From Ganoderma boninense (Eukaryota > Basidiomycota > Agaricomycetes > Polyporales > Polyporaceae), in contig PJEW03000016.1 of assembly GCA_002900995.3 (NCBI GenBank), forward strand, positions 120,924 through 184,923: DNA of 64,000 nucleotides, written 5' to 3'. Under the pieces are notes generated by a model. It was not told the DNA's origin. It saw only the letters and a list, made by a program, of their open reading frames with translations, and did not search any database. Shown here one piece after another: positions 34,486 to 46,583 of the stretch. Position 1 is the first letter of the stretch. Every line of letters begins with the position of its first letter. The position numbers were made by a program, and so were the translations under genes.

Positions 34486-37400
34486 ATGTCTTCCATTCAG
34501 CCCGGCAGTAAACGCCGTCTCTCTCGTCGCTCATCGAACCCCCCCCTCGACGATCCGGAGGAACCCGCCAAGAAGCCACGCGAAGGGTCTGCGGACCCGG
34601 AGCATGAGCCCTCCGGTGTGTTGTCCTCGGACGAAGACGTCTACATCCCCCCCGCCGATCCTGCGGCTTCTGAGCACTCCTCCGCCTCGGCGGGGGAAGG
34701 CGAGGACGACGACGGAGACAGCGATGCCATCGGCGCGATCACCGCCCGTGCTAGACAAGTCGCGATCAGGAACCGCACTGGAGGCCCAACTAAGTGGGAC
34801 GCCGATGCCAAGCGCGCTCGCTACCTTGAGAAGTATGGCGAGATGACGCCCGAGGCCGCTCTCGGTGAGTATTCCGACGGTATTGGTGCAAAGCAGAAGT
34901 GTGCTGAATGGCATCGTGCTCCGCGTGCCTCAGCGAAACTCGCCAAGGCGTGGCGCTCGCCCGCTTACCAGCATTTCAAGTTCCCTATCGTCGTGACTGA
35001 CAAGGACGAGGTGATCTACCACCGGTTTATCTGCAAAGAGTAAGCCTGTGGCCCTCTTCGTTATCGACTTGTGGTGGCTAATCGAGACGGCCTCATAGCC
35101 ATCCCAGCATCTACCTGGATCGCATCGCTCACGAGGACTCCACGTCGAACCTCTTGCGCCATGTCCGCACGTGTGAACCTGCGGAAACCCTGGAGTCGGA
35201 GACCCTGACGGCTTTTGCGGCTGGCGCTACCTATTCGAAGGTGAAATTCAGGTATTACCTCGCCCTCTGGTGTGCGCGCCGCCATCGTCCCTTCAGCGTT
35301 GTTGAGGACCCCGAGTTTCGACAGGCGGTATGGATGCTCTATGGGCGCGCGGAGATCCCTTCGCGCATTAGCGTCTCGCGCGACATACAACACCTGTTGG
35401 AGCACGCGCGGGGCAATCTTATCGTGCGACTGGCGGTACGTCCGTTTATTTGCATGATGACATGAAAATAGGGTACTAATACAATTGTCAACCAGTCTTT
35501 GCCTGGGAAGATCCACCTTTGTGTGGATGGCTGGACATTGCCGAACTTCATGTCCTTTTTGGGCGTGACTGCCCATTGGGGCGATGGTGAGGGCCTGGAG
35601 CACGTAACGCTCGACTTCATCAGGTACGTTTGTCCGCGCGGGTAATCGGACAAATGGATTGATTTGTTGTAGGCTTAACAAAGCCCACAAGGGCTCGTAT
35701 CTAGCGGAGAAGCTCGCGAAGTCCCTACAGGACTACGGCATCGAAGACAAGGTGAGATCCCGCCTCGGACAAGTGTTCAGGGTGGTTAGCTGATCGCCCG
35801 ATGACGGGGGGGCAGGTCATGGGCATCACTTGCGACAATGCCGACAACAACGTGACGATGATCGACGAACTCGCCAAGCTGATTCCGTTGTTCCGAGGCA
35901 ACGATATGCGAGTCCGGTGCTTCGGACATGTCCTCAACCTCATCGTGAAGGTGAGCGTGGCCCCAGACGTGCTCGTACCGGGTACATTTAACACTAATCC
36001 ATGGCATTTCAGGCTGTCCTCGCTCAGTTCTCTCGCACGCGCGCCTCGAAGAAAGCCGGCAAACCTGTCCGCACGGACTTCGACGTCGTCCTGGCGGACT
36101 TAGACAGCCCGGTGGAGGACAAATGGGAGCTTCTGGAGGACTACGAAGAGGAACTCGTCCCGGACGATGACTCTTCGGACGGAGAGCAAACCGACGAGGC
36201 ACGGGACGAGGCCGACGAGATGCTCATTGACGAGATTGTCGAAGAGCAGGCGTGCACTTTGACGATCCGGAAAGAGGACGTCTTGGCGGGCAAGAAGGCA
36301 CTCGAAAAGGTTAGGCAAAACGTCTGTATCTGATGGACAGCGCTCTCTAATCATGATTGACAGATCATGGTCCTGTCGAGTCATGTATTTTGCCGCCCTC
36401 AGATCCGAACTGTCCTGGCGCGCCTTGCCAAGGAGGCTCATCTCAAGTCCCAGGTGCTGCTCCGCCCGGTGAGGACACGATGGAATACGGTGACACAGTG
36501 TCTCGGCCGCGCCCTCGACATGCAAGAGGTGCTCGAGGCTCTGTGCGACATGCACCAATTCAACCAGGCAGGCGGCGTCCGTCTGCGCCGTTTCATACTG
36601 ACCGCGGACGAGTGGACGATTCTCCGCGAGCTCTACGACCTCCTCTATGTAAGCTGATGACATCATGAGCGCACGATTTGACACTGATCCCTCCCAACAG
36701 CCGTTCCTATTTGCCACCAACAAGATGTCGACGAATAGGCATGCCCTCGTCCACGAGATCATTCCATACATGGACATACTCACAGAGCACCTCGCGTGCT
36801 TCAAAGACGACGAGACCTTAACGCCTGTTGTGCGCGCTGCCTCCGCCCGCGGCATCGAGATCATCAACAAGTACTACTCGAAGACAGATCACAGCGTGAT
36901 CTATCGTATCTCCATGAGTACGTCAACTGGCCCACGGATCCCGTCATTATTGCACACCTCATATTCTCTCCAACAGTTCTGCATCCCGCGTACAAGACAC
37001 AGTACTTCATCGACCACGAATGGCTCCCGGACTGGGTTGACGAGGCACTCCGTCTCATTCGTGAGGAATGGACGAAGTATTACAAGCCAGCGCCCAACGT
37101 CAAACGTGAGGATGACGGCAACTCTGATGATGAGACCCCGAATCAATCCCAATCATCTTCGCACCGTCCGCCCCGCCCCGGACATCTGAGCGCGCGCGCG
37201 ATCATAGATGTGAGCACGCAATCGCAGCCATAATTTCCCTTATCCGCTAACCGAGACCGTTTTAGAGCACGCGCAAGATGTTTGAAGCGGCCTCTGTTGC
37301 CCCTTCGACCAAGGACGCCCTTGAAGAATATCTCGCCACTCCTCCTACAAAGTCCATAACCGATCCCATTGCGTTTTGGGACCTCCACGTCCGCCAGTCT

Positions 37401-38176
37401 CAGAATGACCCAGGCGCAGTGGCCTTGGGACAGATGGCCCTCAATTTTCTCACCACACCTGGTGGGTGATCCACTCGTATTCCGATCCTCGATCGGTGAC
37501 TTGCTGACATGCCAACTTTCCAGCCACCTCCACAGATGCCGAGCGGGCCTTCTCCCGTGGCGGTCTGACTGTGTCCCGGCTCCGCCACGCCCTTGCGGAC
37601 TCCAGCATCCGCGCCAGTGCCTTGCTCGGGTCTTGGGCGCACGTGCCAGGCTTGGTAGACGAAGCTGACGCGGTTGAGCTCCTCAAGTCCAAGCTGCGAG
37701 AGTCGCGTGTCAAGGACGAGGTTCAGAAGACCTCTCGCGCCAAAACCAACGCCGTGACGGCCTCGACTGCGGCTTCCGCAGTGCCCACGGTAAAGCGCGA
37801 GCCGATCGCCAAACTCAAGCCTGTCATCGAGCGCGAGCCTGTAGTCAAACGCGAGCCAGTTTCAGACGATGAACCCCCCCGACCTTTCTCCCGCATGCGC
37901 TCCTCGACCACGACCGTGCGGCCCGCTGCCTCCGCCTCAAAGGTTCACCCGGCGGTCAAGGCTGGCACATCCTCAGTGTCCTCGTCCAGTGCCCCAGCTA
38001 CCTCTACCCAAGGCGCGAAGCTGCCGCCGCCGCTCCGTCGCAAGGGGTCGAAGGGCCAGGTCGTCAGCGCGACGAAGACTCCGCTCCGCGCTGACAAGAG
38101 AGGCAAGCGCGTTGCGCGCCCTCCCCCTGAGGACGTCTTAGATATCTCCTCTGATTCTGCGGAGTCCGAGGACTAG
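34486..38176 (+). CDS. hAT transposase, copy 1, intact, 1037 aa, 11 exons
   Basis: Exons 34486-35039, 35099-35435, 35496-35623, 35673-35751, 35816-35950, 36013-36309, 36364-36648, 36701-36917, 36977-37209, 37266-37461 and 37524-38176 sum to 1038 codons with every intron GT..AG. The N-terminus is acidic, then a BED-like zinc finger (FICKDHPS ... NLLRHVRTC). The RNase-H-like core shows LCVDGWTLPNF, ITCDNADNNV and CFGHVLNLIVK; the C-terminal hAT dimerisation region shows FLTTPATSTDAERAFSRGG. The last 150 residues hold three VKRE motifs and end in VLDISSDSAESED, a SUMO-interacting-motif pattern. The frame is fully open, so this copy could be active. Confidence 0.93.
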
Positions 38177-39144
38177 GTAGCTGAGCGATTCCTTGCTGGC
38201 AACGTGCGCGCCGCGCCTTCGTAAGTATCTTTCATGACTTCTCCTACGGGTCCTACCTGAACTCCTGTACATTACATTACCCACGTCTTCTCACCTGTCC
38301 CGATTAGTGTTGTCTTCGTTCGCCAACTCCCCATTTTCTGGTCTCATGGCGTATTCGTTCGCAGCGCTGCCGGCTCGTATTAGGTCCGGTCCGCCCTTTT
38401 CCGAGTATGTATGTACTGTCCTGCCGCCCTTCACCCATATGCCCATCGCTCATCCCCATGCCTCTCCGTTGCCATGCTACCCCCTCTATCTTTTGTACAG
38501 TACTTACTAGTCTGTGCACATGTACTAGTAGATTGTGTTGAATGTGACAAAGTTTTGTCACAAAGCTTTGATTGCGAGTGCCGAGCACGGCGAGGACCAA
38601 GCTGGGCAGTGGGGACAGCCTCGTTTTCGACACATGTCGCAGTCGGGGCGTCTCTCCCTTATGTTTTGCGCGCCCTTTGCTCCGTGTATCACGAACATGC
38701 TTTATTTGGCCTTCGCACTCAGATCCGATGTTTCATCCGTGTCTTTGGGCGACTGGGGCCTCAGGTCATCCAAATCGCGCTCAAGTGCCTATTACCCAAT
38801 TGGGCCAGGCCATGAATTGAACTGTTTTTGAGTGCTTGTATTAGTTGTGTGTATGTTCTCTTGCTGTGCCAAGGTGCCAGATAGTATAGTATCACATTTA
38901 GAGTGCATTTGAACCTTATAAACACATATAACCTGTTACCTATAAGTCATTGATCACCTATAACCTGTAACCTGTGATAGGTTCAGGTTGATATCTGGGT
39001 GACCTGAAGTCTATAGGTTGTAGATTTGTAGGTTTAGGTTGGATTCCAGGTTGACCTACACAAATCCCAATCATGGTTGAAATTTTGTGTAAACTTATAG
39101 GTTCAGATCCCAATCATCCGTAGGTCAACCTACGTTCAGCCTTA
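38177..39144 (+). repeat. hAT 3' region with subterminal AACCT/AGGTT array and right terminus
   Basis: After the stop codon come about 700 bp without a recognised gene, then 38900-39140 packed with AACCT and AGGTT motifs in both orientations (for example AGGTTGACCTA, CCTATAACCTGT). The element ends ...TTCAGCCTTA at 39135-39144, whose complement TAAGGCTGAA fits the loose hAT terminal pattern YARNGNTGNA. Subterminal repeats of this sort are transposase-binding sites in other hAT elements (family knowledge). Confidence 0.65.
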
Positions 39145-41730
39145 GTCGAACTCAGGGGATGTGGAGTTGTTGAAACGGAAAGAAGAACGTCGGGAGAGGA
39201 AGTAGGATTTGAAGAAGTTCGTGAGAATGGGAGAAAAGCCGCCCCGGGCGAGTATGTCGATGAGAAGTGAGTGGTTGACAGAAGGGAAAAACTGGGCGAC
39301 GTCGAAGCCGAGCATGGAGGTGACGAGGCCCTGTTGCCATCCTCCGCGAATATGGTTCTGAAGGAGGGCGACAGCGTCAATAGTAGATTTCTGCCAGGCG
39401 CTGCCAAATTGGCAGGGGTGAAGTACGCCGTGTTTGTGTAGGTCGTACTGGAGTCGGTTGTTGATGACCTTCTCGAGCCACTTGGCAGTGCAGCTGAGAA
39501 GAACGATGGGTCGGTAGGCCTTGACTTTGGAGTAGTCAGGCTTGTTGGGTTTGGGGATAATCACCGTGACGGCCCGGCGGAATTCTTCAGGCCAGACGCC
39601 GTGGGCAAGGTAGGAGTTGAAAAGTGTGCGGAACCCTTGGAGGATCTTGCCGGCCGTCTTGGGGTTCGTTTTGTAGTCGATGAGGAATTTGAGATGTCGC
39701 CAGTGGATGTGGTCGACACCTGGTGCAGATGAGGAGGTGGTGTTGGAGATGGCGTCCTTGAGTTCTTGTGTGCTGAACGGAGGCCAATCCCGGGTGGGTA
39801 GTTGAGGGAGGTCATTTGTGATGGTCATGTCGACAGGACGGTGTGCGGCGGCGTGGAAGACTTCGTCAAAAGCCGGCCACAAGGAATCGGAGGTCGAAAG
39901 GGTATGTCTGTTGTGGACAATATCCGGAGGTGATGACGAGCGTCGTGGACCTGTCCAGCGGCCTAAGTCCCAGACGTGTTTAGCTTCCTTGGAGATTTCG
40001 CGGATGCGAGTCTCCATGTGTTTGTTGCGGGCTTTCCGTATGGATTCCCGGAGGTTGGCGCGGGCCTCCTTCCACATGGAAACAGCAGGATGGAACGGCC
40101 CCATGAAGTCGGGATGGTGGCGAGCGTTGGATGACCACTTTCGACGGGCATCACGCCGTTGCCAGGGTGGGGTGCAGGCCTTGGTGGCAGCTTTAAGCTT
40201 GTTGAGTTTGTTTTTGTTGTCAGAGGTCCACCAAGAGGCGGACCTCCCACAGAATCGTTTGGGTTGGGCGTGTGATGTCCAGGCGTCCTGATATGCTTGG
40301 TAGAGTCGAGTAGCAGTTTCTAGAGTGGTGGTTGGATCGTGAGGAATGGGGTAGATTCCAAATAGATCTGACGGCGGGTATTCCTCAGAGGGGAGGATGT
40401 CGGGGAGGGAACGGGCAAGTTCGGCGAGGAGATTGATCTCGTCGTCAGAGCCCTTGGTGATGGATGGAGTTCCGAGGAAGCTCCAGGGGGGTGTTTGGAG
40501 TTCGACGTCAAGGATGGCATGGTCAGAGAGGCCCCGTGCCTGTCCTCGAATGTTGATGGAGGTGGTGAGGTCAGCGTCCGCCCAGACAAGGTCGATGACA
40601 GAGCCGCGGAGGTTGATGTTGTCTGGCATATGAGTAACAACATCCGGAGGGGAGATTAGATTGTGACCAAGGGTGCCGTGGAGGGCGTCAACCTTGGCCA
40701 GGTTGGATTGTGAAGAGGTCGTAGGGAAAAGGGTGTCCCATTGTTGGCTGTGAACGTTATAGTCTCCGCCCATAAGGTGGACATGTGGGATTTTGTTGAC
40801 ATGGTCGACGAGGTGGTTGAGTGCGGTGCAATGTTTGTCATTGTACAAAGCCAGTATGTTATAGGACACGTCCTTTGCGAGGCGTAGCTGTAGCAGTGCG
40901 ACGTCCCGTGTGGTGAAGGTGTTGTGGAGTGAAAAAGTAGCTTGAACCAGTTTTTTGTTGACATAGATGACAACGCGGGCGTCGCGTACCGGTTCTAGTA
41001 GGGTCCAGTTGGGATGGCTCTGGGTACCATAGAGGTATCGGCCATGTGGGTCAGGAGCAGGTATTTCTCCTGGTTCAGGGCTTCCGACCCGATGGGCGGG
41101 GGGTGCCTGGGCATGTCTGGTATCGGGGCCCGTGGCACGGAGGCGCCCGTACCATGGTTCAGTAACGCAGATAATGTCATGGCTCTTCGAGTGGAGTTCG
41201 AGGAGCATGGTGGTTTGTTGCGAGATGTGGTGTAGGTTTTGAAACAAAACACGAAGTGAGGTGGGGTTATCTCCCCGTCCTTTGTGATTGGATTGAGGAT
41301 CGAGGAAGGGCAGCGGTGTGGGAGCAGGGGGGGGTTCGAGGATGCGAACATTGGCTCCGTGAGAGTTTGTAAAGGAAAGGGTAACACTCCGAGCGGGGTC
41401 GGGGCGTTGAGATGGTGTTTGAGTGAAGAATTCAGCTAAATTGTCACGAGGTGACAGGCGAATTTTGACTGGGGTGCTGAGGGTGTTCGTAAACTCGAGG
41501 ACCGCCTCGTGGAAGTGGGGGGGAGGTGGGGCTTCATCGTCGAGATTATAAAGATCGAGGTCGTCGGACCGAGGTGAGTCAGGTTCAGCGTCGTGGATCG
41601 GACTGGGGGTAGGGTCTAATTCCGCATACATATCCTCGACGAGGGTGTGCGGGGGAATTGCGAGCGGTCGGTAAGGATCTGAATGTTCGGTACTAACATT
41701 CATTTGGTTAATGGGAGGGGGTCCTGGCAT
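39145..41730 (-). pseudogene. LINE ORF2: endonuclease and 5' half of reverse transcriptase
   Basis: The frame opens from ATG 41730 (MPGPPPINQ), overlapping the ORF1 stop by about 20 bp; ATG 41703 is an alternative. An apurinic-type endonuclease follows (LRVLFQNLHHISQQT, ICVTEPWYG, GGDYNVHSQQWDT, GLSDHAILDVEL). The reverse transcriptase begins with VIIPKPNKPDYSKVKAYRPI and reaches motif A (FDVAQFFPSVNHSLL), then is cut at 39145 by the end of the hAT element, before the YxDD motif. It would have nicked target DNA and primed reverse transcription; the missing catalytic aspartates make it inactive. Confidence 0.88.
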
Positions 41731-43482
41731 GAATCCTGCCAAGGAGGTTCTTGTGGAGTGCAATGTTGGCGTCAAGTTCCTGGGTAGCAACCCACGCAAC
41801 CGGGAGTGAGGATGAAACAGATTCAGATTTGAAAGAGTCAAAAGCGATGGGTACAGGTGTGATATTATTTAGAACAGCGAGCGAGTCCCCCGCACCGCCA
41901 CGTCCAGAGTCTAGTCTTCGATCGGCGAGAAGCGGCTGCCGTCGAGTTTCTGAGATGGATCGTACAGCGTTAGGAGGAGCGTTCACACTGTACGATGTCA
42001 TGAACGGCACGCTCGGCGCCTACCCCGGCGTCTCTCTTTCCCTTTTCGGACTGTTTGCCTCCCGCGTCGTCCTTATTGTCCTCCGTTGTTTAGCAAACCT
42101 GTCCCTTGTTCTCGCAGTACAATAACTCCTGTTACCCATCGTTCCCGTTGTCATTGTACTACATACCATTGTTCTTCCACTGGTTCCCGTGTCCATAGTT
42201 ACCTATTGTCCCCGGTTCCCATTGTCCGTTACATGTATATAAGGCCTGTACTTTGCTACCTGGAGACCTCAGTTTCGACCTCTTGTCTCCAGGTAAGCCT
42301 TGCTGTATTCTCGCTCGTTACTTACTCGCTCAATACATCTTGTCTCCAGCCTGACTGTCGAGCCCTGCTCCGCTCTCGCTGCACAAGTGCTCGTCGACGC
42401 CCTTGCTCGTCTCGTAAGCCTCCTCCCTGATCTTACTCGACAGCCAGTCGTAACATACGAGATGGAGGTGAGAAGGGGGGACAGGCGTACCGTGCCAGTT
42501 TTTCCCTTGCCCTTCTGAGCATTGCGATTGGAAACGGTCGAAGGACCGGGACCCGCAGATGCATTCATGGGGAGGGGACGAGGCTGAGTGTTTCGGCCTC
42601 GAGCCGTGTGCGAGTAGGAACCCGATGGAGTCCGAATGGGGTTTTCCGGGTCAAGGTAGTGGAGGGAGGGGGAGGAGGTGAACGGCGCGGGGAGAGCCGT
42701 GGGGGGGGAGCGACTATGCCTGGGTTGTAGAGAAAGCCCTGGGTCGGCGAGGGTAGCACGACCTGGGGCGGTGGGTAGTGTTGGGTGAGGGTGGTCTGTT
42801 GGCGTGGGGCGGTGGCGCGGTGAGAACCTTCGCCTGCGTGTTGCCACTGGTACTGGACGTTGGTATTGGTGGGCTCGGCACGACGGGGACGTGACGAGCG
42901 GCGTTTGGGGATGAGGGTAGAGAGGTCCGGACGGCCTTGCCGTCCCGGTACGGATTCAGGGTAGGACACCTCGTCGACGTGACGCATGTGCTCGTAGGTG
43001 TCGGCGAGCCATTGGTCAGAATCGCGGTTCTTGGCGAACGCGCAGTCCTTACTGTTGGATGGGTGCGTCAACAAACAATTGACGCACCGGATGGGGTAAG
43101 CGTTGTCGCCGTGCATGTTGACGAACCTGTCGTGGTCGTGGACTTCATGAGAGTGCCCGCAGAGGGAGCACTTGGAAGTGGGTTGGAGGCACTGAGGTCC
43201 GCGATGGCCAAAGCGCCAGCATTTGCCGCACTGAGGGTTGGTGTCCTTGGTGACCGTCCTGGTCCCATTGGGGAAGATAAGGTTGGAGCCAACCAGCTGG
43301 TTGGCAATGGCAGCGGCGGAGGTGTCATTGAACTCGACAAACAGTGTAGTGCCTGTTGAGCCATCGCGGAGTGGTCCGAAACGGACTTTGATGATGTCGC
43401 CGTTGGACTTGGTGTCCATCCAATGTTGGTGGGTAGTGCGAGAGATGGCGTCATAGAGGACGGTGTGAGGGTCGGCGAGAGA
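41708..43482 (-). pseudogene. LINE ORF1 with zinc knuckles, truncated, shifted and interrupted
   Basis: The minus-strand frame enters from the cut at 43482. Zinc-binding motifs lie at about 43235-43040: CGKCWRFGHRGPQC, then CSLCGHSHEVH and CVNCLLTHPSNSKDC. A frame change near the G8 run at 42701-42708 moves the reading to the frame ending at 42456, where the solo LTR begins. Removing the LTR and one target copy restores the frame (SIS-YSVNAPPNAVRS) and the ORF ends in TAA at 41708-41710. ORF1 would bind element RNA. Confidence 0.78.
41996..42455 (+). repeat. Solo LTR, 460 bp, with 5-bp target duplication TACGA
   Basis: Starts TGTCATGAACGG and ends GTCGTAACA. The flanks are TACGA at 41991-41995 and TACGA at 42456-42460, a perfect target duplication. 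A TATA box (TGTATATAAGG) lies at about 42233-42243. No retroelement coding is left, so it arose by recombination between two LTRs. Taking it out rejoins the LINE ORF1 frame. Orientation is taken from the TATA box. Confidence 0.9.
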
Positions 43483-44445
43483 TAAGGCTGAACGTAGGTT
43501 GACCTACGGATGATTGGGATCTGAACCTATAAGTTTACACAAAATTTCAACCATGATTGGGATTTGTGTAGGTCAACCTGGAATCCAACCTAAACCTACA
43601 AATCTACAACCTATAGACTTCAGGTCACCCAGATATCAACCTGAACCTATCACAGGTTACAGGTTATAGGTGATCAATGACTTATAGGTAACAGGTTATA
43701 TGTGTTTATAAGGTTCAAATGCACTCTAAATGTGATACTATACTATCTGGCACCTTGGCACAGCAAGAGAACATACACACAACTAATACAAGCACTCAAA
43801 AACAGTTCAATTCATGGCCTGGCCCAATTGGGTAATAGGCACTTGAGCGCGATTTGGATGACCTGAGGCCCCAGTCGCCCAAAGACACGGATGAAACATC
43901 GGATCTGAGTGCGAAGGCCAAATAAAGCATGTTCGTGATACACGGAGCAAAGGGCGCGCAAAACATAAGGGAGAGACGCCCCGACTGCGACATGTGTCGA
44001 AAACGAGGCTGTCCCCACTGCCCAGCTTGGTCCTCGCCGTGCTCGGCACTCGCAATCAAAGCTTTGTGACAAAACTTTGTCACATTCAACACAATCTACT
44101 AGTACATGTGCACAGACTAGTAAGTACTGTACAAAAGATAGAGGGGGTAGCATGGCAACGGAGAGGCATGGGGATGAGCGATGGGCATATGGGTGAAGGG
44201 CGGCAGGACAGTACATACATACTCGGAAAAGGGCGGACCGGACCTAATACGAGCCGGCAGCGCTGCGAACGAATACGCCATGAGACCAGAAAATGGGGAG
44301 TTGGCGAACGAAGACAACACTAATCGGGACAGGTGAGAAGACGTGGGTAATGTACAGGAGTTCAGGTAGGACCCGTAGGAGAAGTCATGAAAGATACTTA
44401 CGAAGGCGCGGCGCGCACGTTGCCAGCAAGGAATCGCTCGGCTAC

Positions 44446-46583
44446 CTAGTCCTCGGACTCCGCAGAATCAGAGGAGATATCTAAGACGTCCTCAGGGGGA
44501 GGGCGCGCAACGCGCTTGCCTCTCTTGTCAGCGCGGAGCGGAGTCTTCGTCGCGCTGACGACCTGGCCCTTCGACCCCTTGCGACGGAGCGGCGGCGGCA
44601 GCTTCGCGCCTTGGGTAGAGGTAGCTGGGGCACTGGACGAGGACACTGAGGATGTGCCAGCCTTGACCGCCGGGTGAACCTTTGAGGCGGAGGCAGCGGG
44701 CCGCGCGGTCGTGGTCGAGGAGCGCATGCGGGAGAAAGGTCGGGGGGGTTCATCGTCTGAAACTGGCTCGCGTTTGACTACAGGCTCGCGCTCGATGACA
44801 GGCTTGAGTTTGGCGATCGGCTCGCGCTTTACCGTGGGCACTGCGGAAGCCGCAGTCGAGGCCGTCACGGCGTTGGTTTTGGCGCGAGAGGTCTTCTGAA
44901 CCTCGTCCTTGACACGCGACTCTCGCAGCTTGGACTTGAGGAGCTCAACCGCGTCAGCTTCGTCTACCAAGCCTGGCACGTGCGCCCAAGACCCGAGCAA
45001 GGCACTGGCGCGGATGCTGGAGTCCGCAAGGGCGTGGCGGAGCCGGGACACAGTCAGACCGCCACGGGAGAAGGCCCGCTCGGCATCTGTGGAGGTGGCT
45101 GGAAAGTTGGCATGTCAGCAAGTCACCGATCGAGGATCGGAATACGAGTGGATCACCCACCAGGTGTGGTGAGAAAATTGAGGGCCATCTGTCCCAAGGC
45201 CACTGCGCCTGGGTCATTCTGAGACTGGCGGACGTGGAGGTCCCAAAACGCAATGGGATCGGTTATGGACTTTGTAGGAGGAGTGGCGAGATATTCTTCA
45301 AGGGCGTCCTTGGTCGAAGGGGCAACAGAGGCCGCTTCAAACATCTTGCGCGTGCTCTAAAACGGTCTCGGTTAGCGGATAAGGGAAATTATGGCTGCGA
45401 TTGCGTGCTCACATCTATGATCGCGCGCGCGCTCAGATGTCCGGGGCGGGGCGGACGGTGCGAAGATGATTGGGATTGATTCGGGGTCTCATCATCAGAG
45501 TTGCCGTCATCCTCACGTTTGACGTTGGGCGCTGGCTTGTAATACTTCGTCCATTCCTCACGAATGAGACGGAGTGCCTCGTCAACCCAGTCCGGGAGCC
45601 ATTCGTGGTCGATGAAGTACTGTGTCTTGTACGCGGGATGCAGAACTGTTGGAGAGAATATGAGGTGTGCAATAATGACGGGATCCGTGGGCCAGTTGAC
45701 GTACTCATGGAGATACGATAGATCACGCTGTGATCTGTCTTCGAGTAGTACTTGTTGATGATCTCGATGCCGCGGGCGGAGGCAGCGCGCACAACAGGCG
45801 TTAAGGTCTCGTCGTCTTTGAAGCACGCGAGGTGCTCTGTGAGTATGTCCATGTATGGAATGATCTCGTGGACGAGGGCATGCCTATTCGTCGACATCTT
45901 GTTGGTGGCAAATAGGAACGGCTGTTGGGAGGGATCAGTGTCAAATCGTGCGCTCATGATGTCATCAGCTTACATAGAGGAGGTCGTAGAGCTCGCGGAG
46001 AATCGTCCACTCGTCCGCGGTCAGTATGAAACGGCGCAGACGGACGCCGCCTGCCTGGTTGAATTGGTGCATGTCGCACAGAGCCTCGAGCACCTCTTGC
46101 ATGTCGAGGGCGCGGCCGAGACACTGTGTCACCGTATTCCATCGTGTCCTCACCGGGCGGAGCAGCACCTGGGACTTGAGATGAGCCTCCTTGGCAAGGC
46201 GCGCCAGGACAGTTCGGATCTGAGGGCGGCAAAATACATGACTCGACAGGACCATGATCTGTCAATCATGATTAGAGAGCGCTGTCCATCAGATACAGAC
46301 GTTTTGCCTAACCTTTTCGAGTGCCTTCTTGCCCGCCAAGACGTCCTCTTTCCGGATCGTCAAAGTGCACGCCTGCTCTTCGACAATCTCGTCAATGAGC
46401 ATCTCGTCGGCCTCGTCCCGTGCCTCGTCGGTTTGCTCTCCGTCCGAAGAGTCATCGTCCGGGACGAGTTCCTCTTCGTAGTCCTCCAGAAGCTCCCATT
46501 TGTCCTCCACCGGGCTGTCTAAGTCCGCCAGGACGACGTCGAAGTCCGTGCGGACAGGTTTGCCGGCTTTCTTCGAGGCGCGC
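44446..46583 (-). pseudogene. hAT transposase copy 2, 3' part (exons 6-11)
   Basis: Same exons and splice sites as copy 1 from the middle of exon 6 (corresponding to copy-1 position 36038) to the stop at 44446-44448. Differences are single substitutions, for example Val to Ala in the C-terminal TTTVRPAAS. This half has no internal damage. It is separated from the 5' half by the Ty3 insertion at 46584. Confidence 0.92.

Larger units (their letters stand above)
34459..39144 (+). repeat. Left arm of a large inverted repeat (hAT copy 1 with flank)
   Basis: Base by base the reverse complement of 43483-46583 plus 62418-64000, apart from scattered substitutions, a 5-bp slip (ATTAC) near 38270 and a few homopolymer changes. 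Position 34459 pairs with the last base of the window, so the arm may extend further left. The arm ends sharply at 39144. Confidence 0.92.
39145..43482 (-). mobile_element. Non-LTR (LINE) retrotransposon fragment, truncated at both ends
   Basis: ORF1 with zinc knuckles and ORF2 with endonuclease and reverse transcriptase lie on the minus strand in the standard LINE order. Both ends coincide with the inner ends of the two hAT copies, so hAT insertions cut the element. A solo LTR (41996-42455) interrupts ORF1. The Tad1-like or related fungal clade is likely, but the clade is not certain. Confidence 0.88.
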
